Below, one piece after another: positions 37,230 through 46,056 of a stretch of 64,000 bases of DNA. Position numbers and translations under genes: made by a program. Origin of the DNA: Psychrobacillus sp042885655 (lineage in GTDB: Bacteria; Bacillota; Bacilli; Bacillales_A; Planococcaceae); contig NZ_JBHVRO010000001.1 of assembly GCF_042885655.1 (NCBI RefSeq), positions 186,001 through 250,000 on the forward strand. The letters are read 5' to 3'. Below the pieces are notes generated by a model. That model searched no databases and was not told the DNA's origin. It saw nothing but the letters and a program-made list of their open reading frames with translations. The stretch's first letter is position 1, and each line of letters begins with the position of its first letter.

Positions 37230-37335
37230 ATGGTTGCTTTTACGATAAGTTGGTTGCTCTCGTCACTGAATTAGTTGCTCTCCGTGTAAAATTGGTAGCT
37301 TTCACCTTATAATTGGTTGCTTTGAGACAATTTTT
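37230..37335. repeat. five-unit degenerate 21-base tandem repeat
   Basis: GGTTGCT, GGTTGCT, AGTTGCT, GGTAGCT and GGTTGCT start at 37232, 37252, 37273, 37294 and 37315, a spacing of 20, 21, 21 and 21 bases. The rest of each unit is variable. There are no long identical units and no spacers, so it is not a CRISPR array. Confidence 0.7.
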
Positions 37336-37469
37336 TCCTTTTCCCCTACTTATATCTGTATAAAAAGAACTAGAAAAATAAGTAGTATTTATTTATATAA
37401 AAGAGTGCGTTCGCTTTCAATAGAGTATTCATACCCTCTGCATCAGATAAGAATGTAGATGAAATGATG

Positions 37470-37635
37470 ACAGGAACAGGTTGATTTCCGCTGCAGGTGG
37501 ACGGCTTTCAAGGGGGCAAGCATCAAGCCGCTTCGGGCCAACACGCCTTTGAACAATTTAACGCTACGTCCAGGGTCTTGATTCGCTTGCTATTCCCCTA
37601 AGAGTCGCCGCCTTCCACTCCAATCAAACATGCAA
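37470..37635. repeat. family B GC-rich repeat (B5)
   Basis: It begins GATTTCCGCTGCAGGTGGACGG and ends with GTCGCCGCCTTCCACTCCAAT; the interior includes CGCTTCGGGCCAACACGCC. This is the reverse orientation of the block seen in B1 and B2. The 37117-38021 interval contains repeats and no gene that I can support. Confidence 0.6.
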
Positions 37636-37780
37636 ATAATAAAGCCATTATGCTTTGTCGAAATAACGAACTGGCACTTTCTTTTGCTTAGCCATATGGC
37701 AAGCGGGACCAGAGAAAAAATAGATAGTATCTAAAGATAAAGAAGAGAAGAGTTTCCGAAATGGTATCTTCGGAAGCTCT

Positions 37781-38018
37781 TAAAAGAGTAGGGGAGTATT
37801 TTTACTCTAATTAGCTAAAACAAACGCATCATGTCCTCAAAAATTCCAAGAGTGCGACGAACAAACATCCGCCACAAGATTACCGAAAAAAAGTGTAGCT
37901 GGAAGTGACGCAGTCACTTCCAGCTACACAATCCCAACGGTAATAGTGTAACCTATGTTTCGTCCAAAGAACTCGGGCATTAGTGAAGCCAAGATGCACT
38001 TAAATGGGGTTTTCGTAC
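37781..38018. repeat. family A structured repeat, full copy (A2)
   Basis: Block order is as in A1: AGTAGGGGAG...AAAATTCCAAGAG, GACGAACAAACATCCGCC, GATTACCG (37878-37885), hairpin 37893-37929 with arm GTGTAGCTGGAAGTGAC, CGGTAATAGTGTAACC (37938 on) and ATGTTTCGTCCAAAG. GATTACCG can pair with CGGTAAT, and GACGAACAAACAT with ATGTTTCGTC, forming nested helices. It ends about three bases before the stop codon of the convergent exporter gene. Confidence 0.8.
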
Positions 38019-38021
38019 TTC

Positions 38022-39206
38022 TTAATTAATAATTGGCTTACTTCTCTTTATCCAGAGCAATGTAACAACCCATGCACTTAATAAAATACCCGAACCAATC
38101 ATAAACGGAAGATTGATGTTAATATCAAAAAACATACCCGCAAGTGCAGGACCAATCATATTACCTAAACTCATGTAGGCATTATTCATACCTGCTGCAA
38201 AACCTTGTTCATGACCTGCTAGCTTTGAAACGACTGTATTAACAGAAGGGCGAATAAGCGTTGTTGCAGTTGAAAAAATAGCAGCTACGATTAATACAAG
38301 CCCGAAGCTATTTACTAAGAAGAATAGTAAAAGTGCTAAAGCAGCAACAACTAAGTTGACTAAAATAACATTTAATTCTCCGAAACGATTAAATAATTTT
38401 CCTACAATGACAGATTGGACAATAACTCCTATAAATCCACCGACAGTTAAAACAATAGCAATATCTTGTGGAGTGTAATTATATTTATGATCGACGTATA
38501 AAGAAAATGTTGTTTGGAAATTTGCGATACCAAATGAGAAAACAAAAATGATGATTAATATCATAAAATAAGGAGTTTTAACCGATCTTTTCATTTGAGT
38601 AAAGATATTTTCACTCTTTTTCTTTCCTAAAGGTACTTTAGAGATAGCGTTTTTAATATCAGGTAAAATGAAAAATGAGATTATTGCAGAAAGGATAGCC
38701 ACTAAAGAAGCCATGTAAAATGGGAAGGTTAAACTAACTTTTGCTAAAAATCCACCTAGTGCTGGTCCAATCATGAATCCCAGGGACATCGAAGCACCTA
38801 TTAAGCCCATTCCTTTTCCACGGGATTCAATCGTTGTGAGGTCAGCAACAAATGCCATCGTAGCAGGAATTAAAAAAGCTCCTCCAATTCCACTTATAAA
38901 ACGTGCAACATATAGCATCCATTCATGAGTAGCAACTCCAAACCATAATTGAGATGCCGAAAAGATGACTAATCCAGTAATAATAAGTTTTTTGCGTCCA
39001 TACTTATCAGATAGATCTCCAGCTAAAGGTGACAATAAAAATTGTCCTAAGGCGAAGGAAGCAATAATAAAACCAAGTGCTTGACCTGCAACGCCGAACG
39101 TTTGTAAATATTGAGGCATTACCGGAATAACTAGTCCTATTCCTGCCGTTGCAATAAACATATTAAACATTAGAATGTAAAGTGCAAATTGATTTGATTT
39201 CTTCAA
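38022..39206 (-). CDS. MFS multidrug exporter, 12-helix (NorA/Bmr-like)
   Basis: The 394-residue protein has 12 helices, motif A LAGDLSDKYGRKK (about residue 62), motif C-like MSLGFMIGPALGGF (about 134) and a matching second half (MSLGNMIGPALAG). It is typical of drug/proton antiporters such as Bmr, Blt and NorA. It begins with TTG, about eight bases after AGGA. Downstream lies a family A repeat. No regulator gene adjoins it, and the substrate is unknown. Confidence 0.87.
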   Translation of the reverse strand: MKKSNQFALYILMFNMFIATAGIGLVIPVMPQYLQTFGVAGQALGFIIASFALGQFLLSPLAGDLSDKYGRKKLIITGLVIFSASQLWFGVATHEWMLYVARFISGIGGAFLIPATMAFVADLTTIESRGKGMGLIGASMSLGFMIGPALGGFLAKVSLTFPFYMASLVAILSAIISFFILPDIKNAISKVPLGKKKSENIFTQMKRSVKTPYFMILIIIFVFSFGIANFQTTFSLYVDHKYNYTPQDIAIVLTVGGFIGVIVQSVIVGKLFNRFGELNVILVNLVVAALALLLFFLVNSFGLVLIVAAIFSTATTLIRPSVNTVVSKLAGHEQGFAAGMNNAYMSLGNMIGPALAGMFFDININLPFMIGSGILLSAWVVTLLWIKRSKPIIN

Positions 39207-39364
39207 CGGATATTTCCTACTTTCTCGTTAATCTTTATCAACGTCTATCGATTCTACCATATTCTCATAAGAATAAAAACCTTCGTGTCACGAATAATTG
39301 AAAATGGTTACTAACTTTCAAATTAGTCTGTTGTTTTTTAGAAGCATATATTTTGTGACGAAAA

Positions 39365-39530
39365 TTCGCGAGAGTCCTACGGAAAAAAGTGTTACAAAGA
39401 CCCTACAGCGATCTTGCAATAGGAAGGAAGGCTAATGGCGCCTCTTCCTGAGGCAACGCCTTCATGACCAACATCATGTTGGCCCAGGAGGCTTGGCAGT
39501 TCGTCCGCGGAAAGCGTGCAGATTTTCATT
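39365..39530. repeat. family B GC-rich repeat (B3)
   Basis: GGCGCCTCTTCCTGAGGCAA, CGCCTTCATGACCAACATCA, TGTTGGCC and GTCCGCGGAAAGCGTGCA occur in the order of the copy at 62520-62765. It lies between the convergent-side end of the pot operon and the exporter's upstream region. Confidence 0.65.
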
Positions 39531-39551
39531 ATCATTTATTTGAGGCAAAAT

Positions 39552-39591
39552 AAAAAAAATCTAGAATCGCCTATTATAGACGATTCTAGAT
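39552..39591 (-). terminator. terminator of the pot operon
   Basis: ATCTAGAATCG and CGATTCTAGAT form a perfect stem, and the minus strand continues into a T run (AAAAAAAA on plus at 39552-39559). Confidence 0.85.
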
Positions 39592-39592
39592 A

Positions 39593-40666
39593 CTAGTTTG
39601 TCCCCATTTTAAACTTTAAAAACAACTCGTTGTATTCCCCAAGCATTTTAAGACCAAGATTATTATAAACTTCTAAGTTGTCTCGCATTTCTTCTGTGGG
39701 ATAAAAACGCTCATCCGAGATAACATCTTCATCCATTAAATCCATTCCAGCCTTGTTAGGAGTGGAATATCCAACATAATCTGCATTTTGTGCAGCTATT
39801 TCCGGTTTAAGCATAAAGTTGATAAAGGCATGAGCACCTTCTATATTTGCGGCTGTTTTAGGAATAACCATATTATCAAACCATAAGTTGGAACCTTCTT
39901 CAGGTATTGCATAGTCAAGGTCTTCATTTTCTGACATCATATCGGCTGCTTGTCCTGACCAAGTGAGCGCAACAGCTGCTTCTTTATTTACCATAAGCTG
40001 AGTCACTTCGTCACCAATTATAGCTTTTACATTTGGAGTAAGTTTTTTGAGCTTGGCTGATGCTTCTTGTAATTCATGTTCATCAGTAGAATTCAACGAA
40101 AAACCTAAGCTATTTAGACCCATTCCAATCACTTCACGAGCACTATCAACTAATAAAACCTTTCCTTTTAAAGATGGATCCCAAAGTGCATCCCAACTTT
40201 TAAAAGTTTGTCCATTTAACAAGGTAGGATTATAAACAATGCCGACAGTTCCCCAAAAATAAGGAATTGAAAATTCGTTTTTCTTATCAAATGATAAATC
40301 TAAGAAATATGGATCAATGTTTTTTAAATTAGGTATTTTGGCGTGATCAATTGGTAAAAGTAAATGTTTTTCTTTCATCTTTTCAATCGCGTATTCAGAA
40401 GGAATTGCGATATCGTAAGAAGTTCCACCTTGCTCAATTTTTGTCATCATTGCTTCGTTCGAGTCAAATGTTTCATAAACCACACGATACCCTGATTCTT
40501 TTTCAAATTGAGCAATTACATCTGGATCAATATATTCACCCCAGTTGAATATAGTTACCGTATCACTTCCTGCTTTTCCAGAACTCTTATCTAATAAATC
40601 GTTTGCAACAAATAGTAAAATACATACAACAACAATAGCAATTATTGCTTTTACAATATCTTTCAT
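39593..40666 (-). CDS. potD: polyamine ABC transporter substrate-binding protein PotD
   Basis: The 357-residue protein has the PotD/PotF pattern, including TIFNWGEYIDPDVI, YDIAIPSEYAIEKM and a late PTEEMRDNLE. It captures spermidine or putrescine outside the cell. The N-terminal segment is a single hydrophobic helix (residues about 4-24) reading IVVVCILLF. The residue before Cys is Val, not Gly/Ala/Ser, so it is not a convincing lipobox and the protein may be anchored by an uncleaved helix. It overlaps potC by four bases and ends the operon. Confidence 0.9.
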   Translation of the reverse strand: MKDIVKAIIAIVVVCILLFVANDLLDKSSGKAGSDTVTIFNWGEYIDPDVIAQFEKESGYRVVYETFDSNEAMMTKIEQGGTSYDIAIPSEYAIEKMKEKHLLLPIDHAKIPNLKNIDPYFLDLSFDKKNEFSIPYFWGTVGIVYNPTLLNGQTFKSWDALWDPSLKGKVLLVDSAREVIGMGLNSLGFSLNSTDEHELQEASAKLKKLTPNVKAIIGDEVTQLMVNKEAAVALTWSGQAADMMSENEDLDYAIPEEGSNLWFDNMVIPKTAANIEGAHAFINFMLKPEIAAQNADYVGYSTPNKAGMDLMDEDVISDERFYPTEEMRDNLEVYNNLGLKMLGEYNELFLKFKMGTN

Positions 40667-41466
40667 TTTCGAACCCCCATTCCAATAGGGTTTTTACCAC
40701 GCTGGCTCATAAAGTAATATCCTACCACAAGAACAAGTGTAACGATAAAGATAATACCAGATAATGCATTAATCGTTAATGTAATACCTGCACGTGCCAT
40801 TGAGTATATTTCAACAGATAATGTACTGAATCCATTTCCAGTTACGAAAAAAGTAACAGCAAAATCATCAAGCGAATAAGTTAATGCCATAAAAAATCCT
40901 GCAAATATCCCCGGTTTAATAAATGGAATAATAACACGCGTAAAAATATCTCTTCTCGTTGCACCAAGGTCAGCAGCAGCATCAATGAGTGAACTATTCA
41001 TTTCTTGAAGTTTCGGTAAAACCATTAGTACAACAATTGGAATACTAAATGCAATATGCGAAATTAATACAGATGCAAAACCTAATTTAACACCAATCAT
41101 CGTAAAGAAGATTAAAAAGGAAGCTCCAATAACAACGTCTGGACTAACAATTAGTACGTTATTCAGCGATAGAATGGAATTACGGATAGATTTATTTCTC
41201 ATATAAACAATTCCAATGGAACCAAAAACACCAATTATCGTTGCAAATAATGCAGAAAGCAAAGCAACAATTACCGTATTTATAAGGATCATAATAAGTC
41301 TTGTATCAGAAAAGACCGCGGCATAGTGCTCCAATGTAAATGATTCAAAATTATTCATTGCGCCGCCACTATTGAATGAATAAAAGATAAGATAGAGAAT
41401 CGGCGTATATAAAACTATAAAAACGAGGGCTAAATAAAACTTAGCGGTTTTACTTGTTTTTTCCAT
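40663..41466 (-). CDS. potC: polyamine ABC permease PotC
   Basis: The 267-residue permease has six helices and the EAA loop motif SSLIDAAADLGATRRDIFTR (about residue 160), through which it contacts PotA. It aligns with PotC of Bacilli and E. coli. It overlaps potB by 17 bases and potD by four, so all are translationally coupled. Confidence 0.92.
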   Translation of the reverse strand: MEKTSKTAKFYLALVFIVLYTPILYLIFYSFNSGGAMNNFESFTLEHYAAVFSDTRLIMILINTVIVALLSALFATIIGVFGSIGIVYMRNKSIRNSILSLNNVLIVSPDVVIGASFLIFFTMIGVKLGFASVLISHIAFSIPIVVLMVLPKLQEMNSSLIDAAADLGATRRDIFTRVIIPFIKPGIFAGFFMALTYSLDDFAVTFFVTGNGFSTLSVEIYSMARAGITLTINALSGIIFIVTLVLVVGYYFMSQRGKNPIGMGVRK

Positions 41467-42274
41467 GAGAAATAGCCCCCTTATCTTTTTGACCGGTAAT
41501 AATCATTATAATAACCATAAAAATGATTAAGAAAACAGCAATGGTAGAACCCATACCCCAGTTTTGGGTAACCAAAAATTGTTGTTCAATCGCAGTACCC
41601 AGAGTAATAACTTTATTTCCAGCGATTAAACGAGTAATCATGAATAGAGAGAGGGAAGGGATAAATACTGCTTGTATCCCTGCTTTTACACCATTAACGG
41701 TTAATGGGAAAATAACCTTTAAAAAAGTTGTCCAACTAGATGCACCCAAATCTCTACTAGCATCAATTAAAGAAGGATTTAATTTATCTAAAGCATTAAA
41801 GATAGGAAGAATCATAAATGGTATAAAAATATAAACGGATACAAAAATAAAACTAAAATCCGTAAATAATATTTGCTTATCCCCAATTCCAAACACATTT
41901 AAAAACGCATTAATTGGTCCGTATAAACCGAAAATTCCGATGAACGCATAAGTTTTTAATAGTAGATTAATCCAAGAAGGGATAATAATTAATAATAACC
42001 ACAATTGTTTATGCTTTGTTTTTGTCAACCAGTAGGCAGTTGGATAAGCTATTAATAAAGTGAATAGCGTTATTAGAAAAGCGTACCAAAACGAGCTAAT
42101 TGTTAATGTTAAATAAACAGATGTAAAGAAATTTTTATAGTTTTCTATTGAAAAATTACCATTTAAATCAAAGAAAGAGTAGTAAGTGACTAGTGCAATA
42201 GGAGCTATGACAAATAAAACAATCCATGCAAAATACGGGATTAGATAAAGAGACTTTGTATTTTTAGTCTGCAT
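41450..42274 (-). CDS. potB: polyamine ABC permease PotB
   Basis: This permease of 274 residues has six helices, and the EAA motif lies in NPSLIDASRDLGASSWTTF (about residue 165). It pairs with PotC to form the channel. It starts inside the end of potA (11-base overlap). Confidence 0.92.
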   Translation of the reverse strand: MQTKNTKSLYLIPYFAWIVLFVIAPIALVTYYSFFDLNGNFSIENYKNFFTSVYLTLTISSFWYAFLITLFTLLIAYPTAYWLTKTKHKQLWLLLIIIPSWINLLLKTYAFIGIFGLYGPINAFLNVFGIGDKQILFTDFSFIFVSVYIFIPFMILPIFNALDKLNPSLIDASRDLGASSWTTFLKVIFPLTVNGVKAGIQAVFIPSLSLFMITRLIAGNKVITLGTAIEQQFLVTQNWGMGSTIAVFLIIFMVIIMIITGQKDKGAISHGKNK

Positions 42275-43370
42275 AAGCGTCTTCTCCGTATGATTCTAAT
42301 CGTTTATCAAATTCTTCTTCTGTTTCATTTAATCGCATAACATGTATCGATTCTGGATCAAAGTCTAAACCAATAAATTCTCCAACTTCTGCTTTTTTAG
42401 TAGAATGTACGAGCCACTCATTTCCTTCATCATCATACGTTGATAGCTCATAGTGTACACCTCTAAACAATTGCGTATCCACTTTTACTTTCATCTTTCC
42501 TTTTTCTACGCTTGTAATTTCTAAATCTTCTGGACGGATAACAATATCAATATGTTCGTTTGGCGTTAGCCCTTGGTCAACACATTCAAATTCTTTACCT
42601 CCAATTTGTACTCGGAAGTCAGCTACCATAGTTCCAGAAACAATATTTGACTCTCCAATAAAGTCGGCAACAAAACGGTTAATAGGCTCATCATAAATAT
42701 CCATCGGCGTTCCACTTTGTTCAATATGTCCTTCGTTCAATACGAAAATTTCATCTGACATTGCTAGCGCTTCTTCTTGGTCATGCGTAACAAATATGAA
42801 TGTTTTCCCTAAACGTTGTTGTAGTTCACGAAGCTCATATTGCATTTCTGAACGAAGCTTTAGATCTAGAGCGGATAGAGGCTCATCTAGTAAAATAATT
42901 TCTGGATCATTTACAATTGCTCTTGCAATCGCAACCCTTTGTCTTTGTCCTCCTGACATTTCAACAATTTCTCTATTTTCATAACCACTTAAGTTAACAA
43001 ACTTAAGTGCTTCTAATACTTTTTGTTCAATCTCTTTTTTTCCTATTTTTTTTATTCGAAGACCAAATGCTACATTTTCAAATACATTCAAATGTGGAAA
43101 CAAAGCATAATCTTGGAATACGGTATTTACTTGGCGTTCATTTGCGGGCACATTATTAATAAGTTTTCCATTAAAATAAATGTTCCCGCTTGAGGGTTGC
43201 ATAAATCCTGCGATTAATCGTAAGATGGTGGTTTTCCCACAACCCGAAGGTCCTAATAAAGTGTAAAACTTGCCACGTTCCAACTCAAAATTAATACTAT
43301 CTAATACAGTAGTATCTTCGTCATAAAATTTTGTAACATTTTCGAAACGAATAATAGATGTCTCCAGCAT
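42264..43370 (-). CDS. potA: polyamine ABC transporter ATPase PotA
   Basis: The 368-residue ATPase has Walker A GPSGCGKTT, signature MSGGQRQRVAIARA, Walker B ILLDEPLSALD and a C-terminal TOBE domain (about 265-345). The start at 43370 (MLETSIIRFENV) is preceded by GGAGG; a longer in-frame start 12 codons upstream has no such site. It follows the regulator gene after about 40 bases and heads the transporter genes potABCD. Confidence 0.93.
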   Translation of the reverse strand: MLETSIIRFENVTKFYDEDTTVLDSINFELERGKFYTLLGPSGCGKTTILRLIAGFMQPSSGNIYFNGKLINNVPANERQVNTVFQDYALFPHLNVFENVAFGLRIKKIGKKEIEQKVLEALKFVNLSGYENREIVEMSGGQRQRVAIARAIVNDPEIILLDEPLSALDLKLRSEMQYELRELQQRLGKTFIFVTHDQEEALAMSDEIFVLNEGHIEQSGTPMDIYDEPINRFVADFIGESNIVSGTMVADFRVQIGGKEFECVDQGLTPNEHIDIVIRPEDLEITSVEKGKMKVKVDTQLFRGVHYELSTYDDEGNEWLVHSTKKAEVGEFIGLDFDPESIHVMRLNETEEEFDKRLESYGEDAYAD

Positions 43371-43409
43371 AATAATCCTCCAATTTGTAGTTTGATGCTT
43401 GCACACTAT

Positions 43410-43952
43410 TTATAAATAAGAGTTTGTGACAACATAAATAACTTGTGATTCGGCATCGGATATGTTTTCTAATAAATGGTTATCTGAAGCTTCAAAATAG
43501 ATGGATTCTCCTTTTGAGGCTGTATATTGTTGTTTTCCAAGAGTCAGTTTTACATTCCCTTGTAATACATAGATAAATGTTTCAGAAAGAGAAGGTTCAA
43601 ATTGTTTAAACTGGCCAGCTTTTCCTAATGTAATATGAACTGGTTCCATTTCATTTTCATTAGATTCGGAAATAAGCCAACTTAGTTTATAGTTTTTGTC
43701 TTCGTCTTCAAAAATTATTTGTTCATTTATTGAAAAAACGACTTTTGTTCGTGCATGTTCATCATCAAAAAAGTCTTTCGGTTTAGACCCTAACACATTT
43801 AATATAGCAAAAAGTGTTTCGATTGAAGGGGAATTAATATCTCTTTCTAATTGAGAAATAAAACCTTTACTTAAATCTGTCCTTTCCCCTAGTTCTTCTT
43901 GAGTTAATCCTTTTTCTAGTCGTAAACGTTTAATCTTCTTCCCGATCTGCAT
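43410..43952 (-). CDS. XRE-cupin regulator of the polyamine operon
   Basis: The 180-residue protein has an N-terminal helix-turn-helix of the XRE/Cro family (residues about 5-60, GLTQEELGERTDLSKGFISQ) and a C-terminal cupin domain (about 105-175, including SETFIYVLQGNVKL and SKGESIYFEA). The PuuR/PotR type links polyamine or other amine sensing to such transporters. It is the first gene of the pot operon. Two direct repeats upstream (43999-44035) are candidate operators. Confidence 0.85.
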   Translation of the reverse strand: MQIGKKIKRLRLEKGLTQEELGERTDLSKGFISQLERDINSPSIETLFAILNVLGSKPKDFFDDEHARTKVVFSINEQIIFEDEDKNYKLSWLISESNENEMEPVHITLGKAGQFKQFEPSLSETFIYVLQGNVKLTLGKQQYTASKGESIYFEASDNHLLENISDAESQVIYVVTNSYL

Positions 43953-43998
43953 ATATAGAAACTCCTTTGGAAGTGAAATGACGTTCTAATTTCAAACA

Positions 43999-44035
43999 AA
44001 GTTTATTTTAACACAACTTTAAGTTTACTTTAACA
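43999..44035 (-). promoter_or_regulatory. direct repeat, candidate operator of the pot operon
   Basis: AAGTTTATTTTAACA at 43999-44013 and AAGTTTACTTTAACA at 44021-44035 differ at one base and start 22 bases apart, that is two helical turns. They lie about 45-85 bases upstream of the regulator start. On the minus strand they contain the boxes TAAAAT and TTGTTA that could serve as promoter elements. Confidence 0.55.
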
Positions 44036-44230
44036 ATTTATTTAATTTTATTCAAAAAAAATAAAAGCTTGGATGTTAACTGCAATTGGAATGTTTTCGG
44101 GGTTTCCTCCAAACAGACGGTTGATTATATATGTATTCAGTTTTAACAGTATTGGAGTAGCTAGAAGAACAGTCAATTTTATGTAAAATGCATACAATAG
44201 CTGAGGACTATACAAAAGGGGAGTGAACTA

Positions 44231-44680
44231 ATGAAGTTAAGAGAGGAGTTACCAGAATTTCCACGGCATTTGCAATGGATTAATGGTCAAATAACAAGCG
44301 ATCAAATTAAAGGAGATGTACCAGTAATTATACATTTTTGGTCTATTAGCTGTAATTCATGTAAAAATGCGATGGGGTACATCAATAGATGGAAAAGCTT
44401 ATACGGTAATAGGTTTAAAATAATTAGTATTCATATGCCTAGAACGTCTGAAGATGTAAATGATTATCTTATCAAACAAACTGCTTATCAATTGAACTTG
44501 ACTAACCCAATATGTCTGGATCACGAACTATTAGTAACTAAATTGTTTCAAACTAGAACTGTCCCTGCCTATTATTTATTTGATAAGAAAGCTTTGCTAA
44601 GACATTATCAATCAGGTGAACAAGGAATGCAGATGTTGGAAAGACGTCTTGTATATCTTATGAAAGAACAAAAAAATTGA
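44231..44680 (+). CDS. ykuV: thioredoxin-like protein YkuV
   Basis: This 149-residue thioredoxin-fold protein has the active site HFWSISCNSCKNAMG (CxxC, about residue 40) and cis-Pro region TVPAYYLFD. The flanks IHFWSISC, SIHMPR and PAYYLFDK match B. subtilis YkuV, a cytosolic thiol-disulphide oxidoreductase that has CHLC where CNSC is found here. No signal peptide is visible. It starts after AAAGGGGAGTG. The neighbour ktrC begins 72 bases downstream. Confidence 0.85.
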   Translation: MKLREELPEFPRHLQWINGQITSDQIKGDVPVIIHFWSISCNSCKNAMGYINRWKSLYGNRFKIISIHMPRTSEDVNDYLIKQTAYQLNLTNPICLDHELLVTKLFQTRTVPAYYLFDKKALLRHYQSGEQGMQMLERRLVYLMKEQKN

Positions 44681-44752
44681 GGTACAATCCCTTTCTACTA
44701 TTCATTTTGTTATGGTAAACTTAGTGCATTCGAATTGTAGGGAGGTATTGGC

Positions 44753-45412
44753 GTGAAAAAAGAATTTGTTGTCATTGGTTTAGGGCGTTTTGGAGGAAGT
44801 ATAGTAAGAGAATTAGTTGATCAAGGCGCCGATGTGATGGCAATTGATAAAGTAGCTGATCGAGTAGATGAATTTGCTCCAATTGCTACCCAAGCAGTTG
44901 TAGCAGATACTACAGATGAAACAACATTAAAATCTTTAGGTATTCGAAACTTTGAACATGTAATTATAGCTATAGGTGATGATATTCAATCTAGTATATT
45001 AACTACACTAATGCTAAAAGAAATAGGAGTTAAAAAGATTACTGTAAAAGCCCAAAATGATTATCATGAAAAAGTACTTCGAAAAATTGGTGCAGATCAA
45101 GTAGTACATCCAGAACGCGATATGGGGATTCGTATTGCTAATAACATCCTCTCAAATAATGTTCTCGATTATTTAGAGTTGTCTGATGAACATTCAATAA
45201 TGGAAATTAAAGTGAATGAAAAAATTGCAAGGCACACTATAATCGATTTAGATATTCGTGCGAGATATGGAATCAACATTGTTGCAGTGAAAAGAGGGAA
45301 CAATATTATTGTATCTCCACAAGCAGATGAGCAGCTGCAATTAAATGATGTACTTATTATCATTGGTGCAGATGTCGATATTAATCGTTTTGAGAAAAAA
45401 GTTTTATCTTAA
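44753..45412 (+). CDS. ktrC: KtrC potassium channel regulatory subunit
   Basis: The 219-residue cytosolic protein has an RCK_N Rossmann domain (VIGLGRFGGSIVRELVD, with the Asp that binds the second ribose in MAIDK) and an RCK_C domain (about 135-219). It forms an octameric ring on KtrD, gated by ATP/ADP. RCK_C of B. subtilis KtrC also binds c-di-AMP. It begins with GTG after GGGAGG. The ktrD gene is at 4512. Its position before rnjA is the same as in B. subtilis. Confidence 0.92.
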   Translation: MKKEFVVIGLGRFGGSIVRELVDQGADVMAIDKVADRVDEFAPIATQAVVADTTDETTLKSLGIRNFEHVIIAIGDDIQSSILTTLMLKEIGVKKITVKAQNDYHEKVLRKIGADQVVHPERDMGIRIANNILSNNVLDYLELSDEHSIMEIKVNEKIARHTIIDLDIRARYGINIVAVKRGNNIIVSPQADEQLQLNDVLIIIGADVDINRFEKKVLS

Positions 45413-45470
45413 TGGAAAATAATGGATATTTAACTCTTAAAGCAAAGTTCAGTGCTTCTAGTTGAAAGAA

Positions 45471-45512
45471 AAAAGGTTTCGAGAATGTCAAAAATCTCGA
45501 AACCTTTTGTCG
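45471..45512 (+). terminator. terminator after ktrC, shared hairpin family
   Basis: AAAAGGTTTCGAGA pairs with TCTCGAAACCTTTT and is followed by TGTCG, a weak T run. The sequence is nearly identical to the hairpin at 51603. Confidence 0.7.
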
Positions 45513-45534
45513 TAGTGACCACTTTCTTATGCCA

Positions 45535-45728
45535 TGAACAGGTTGATTGTCGCTACAGACGGAAGATTTCTTACCTCTATTCAAGGGTAATTTCTATAAA
45601 AAACAAATTAAAGATAGTGATCCATGCATCGAGTTGTTGCTTTCCGTTCCGGCGCTCGCTTTCCGCGGGCATGGCTTGAGCCTCCTCGTTCGTTTCGCTT
45701 CCTTCGGGGTCTCAAGGCTCATGCTATT
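45535..45728. repeat. family B GC-rich repeat ends (B6) next to a helD relic
   Basis: CAGGTTGATTGTCGCTACAG begins it, then GCTTTCCGTTCCGGCGCTCG, CTTTCCGCGGGCATGG and CTTCGGGGTCTCAAGGCTCA follow. It ends at about 45728 where helicase-like coding sequence starts. Confidence 0.6.
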
Positions 45729-45914
45729 CAAGGGTTAGGATTTGATGCAGTGCTACTTATAGATGTGGATGAAAGACACTATAAGGATACAAAGCAGGAG
45801 GCAAAATTATTATATGTTGGATGTATGAGAGCTCTCCATGATTTGAGGATATTCTATTCTGTAGAAGCATCACCTTTAATTCAAGTAAGTCATAGTGGGA
45901 ATAATAAACAGTAG
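45729..45914 (+). pseudogene. HelD/UvrD-like helicase, C-terminal relic
   Basis: The frame reads QGLGFDAVLLIDVDERHY and then KLLYVGCMRALHDLRIFY, a degraded form of the last motifs of HelD-type RNA polymerase recycling helicases (KGLEFDAV..., LLY.ACTRALH). The usual KGLEF and CTRA appear as QGLGF and CMRA. Nothing like the other motifs was found. The frame upstream runs into a family B repeat, so the rest of the gene was lost and this is probably dead. An open start at 45624 lies in the repeat. Confidence 0.75.
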
Positions 45915-45984
45915 ATAAAACGAAAGGTGTCGTGAACAGTCTTGTTTTTTTGTAACAAAAAGCTAATTAATGATTCTATAAATT

Positions 45985-46014
45985 GAAAGCCACCAGTTAG
46001 ACTGGTGGCTTTCA
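45985..46014. terminator. terminator of the rnjA operon
   Basis: GAAAGCCACCAGT faces ACTGGTGGCTTTC with a three-base loop, just downstream of the minus-strand rnjA stop. The T run is short on both sides. Confidence 0.7.
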
Positions 46015-46056
46015 TTATTGTTTTGATTATAGTAATCTGAGGTTTACTACTACCTA

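Noticed and set aside
37230..37335. CRISPR array
   Set aside because: The units are 21 bases with variable sequence, no separate spacers, and no cas genes in the window.
45452..45738. Short plus-strand open frames after ktrC
   Set aside because: They run through a terminator hairpin and repeat ends, with no homology until the helD-like segment.
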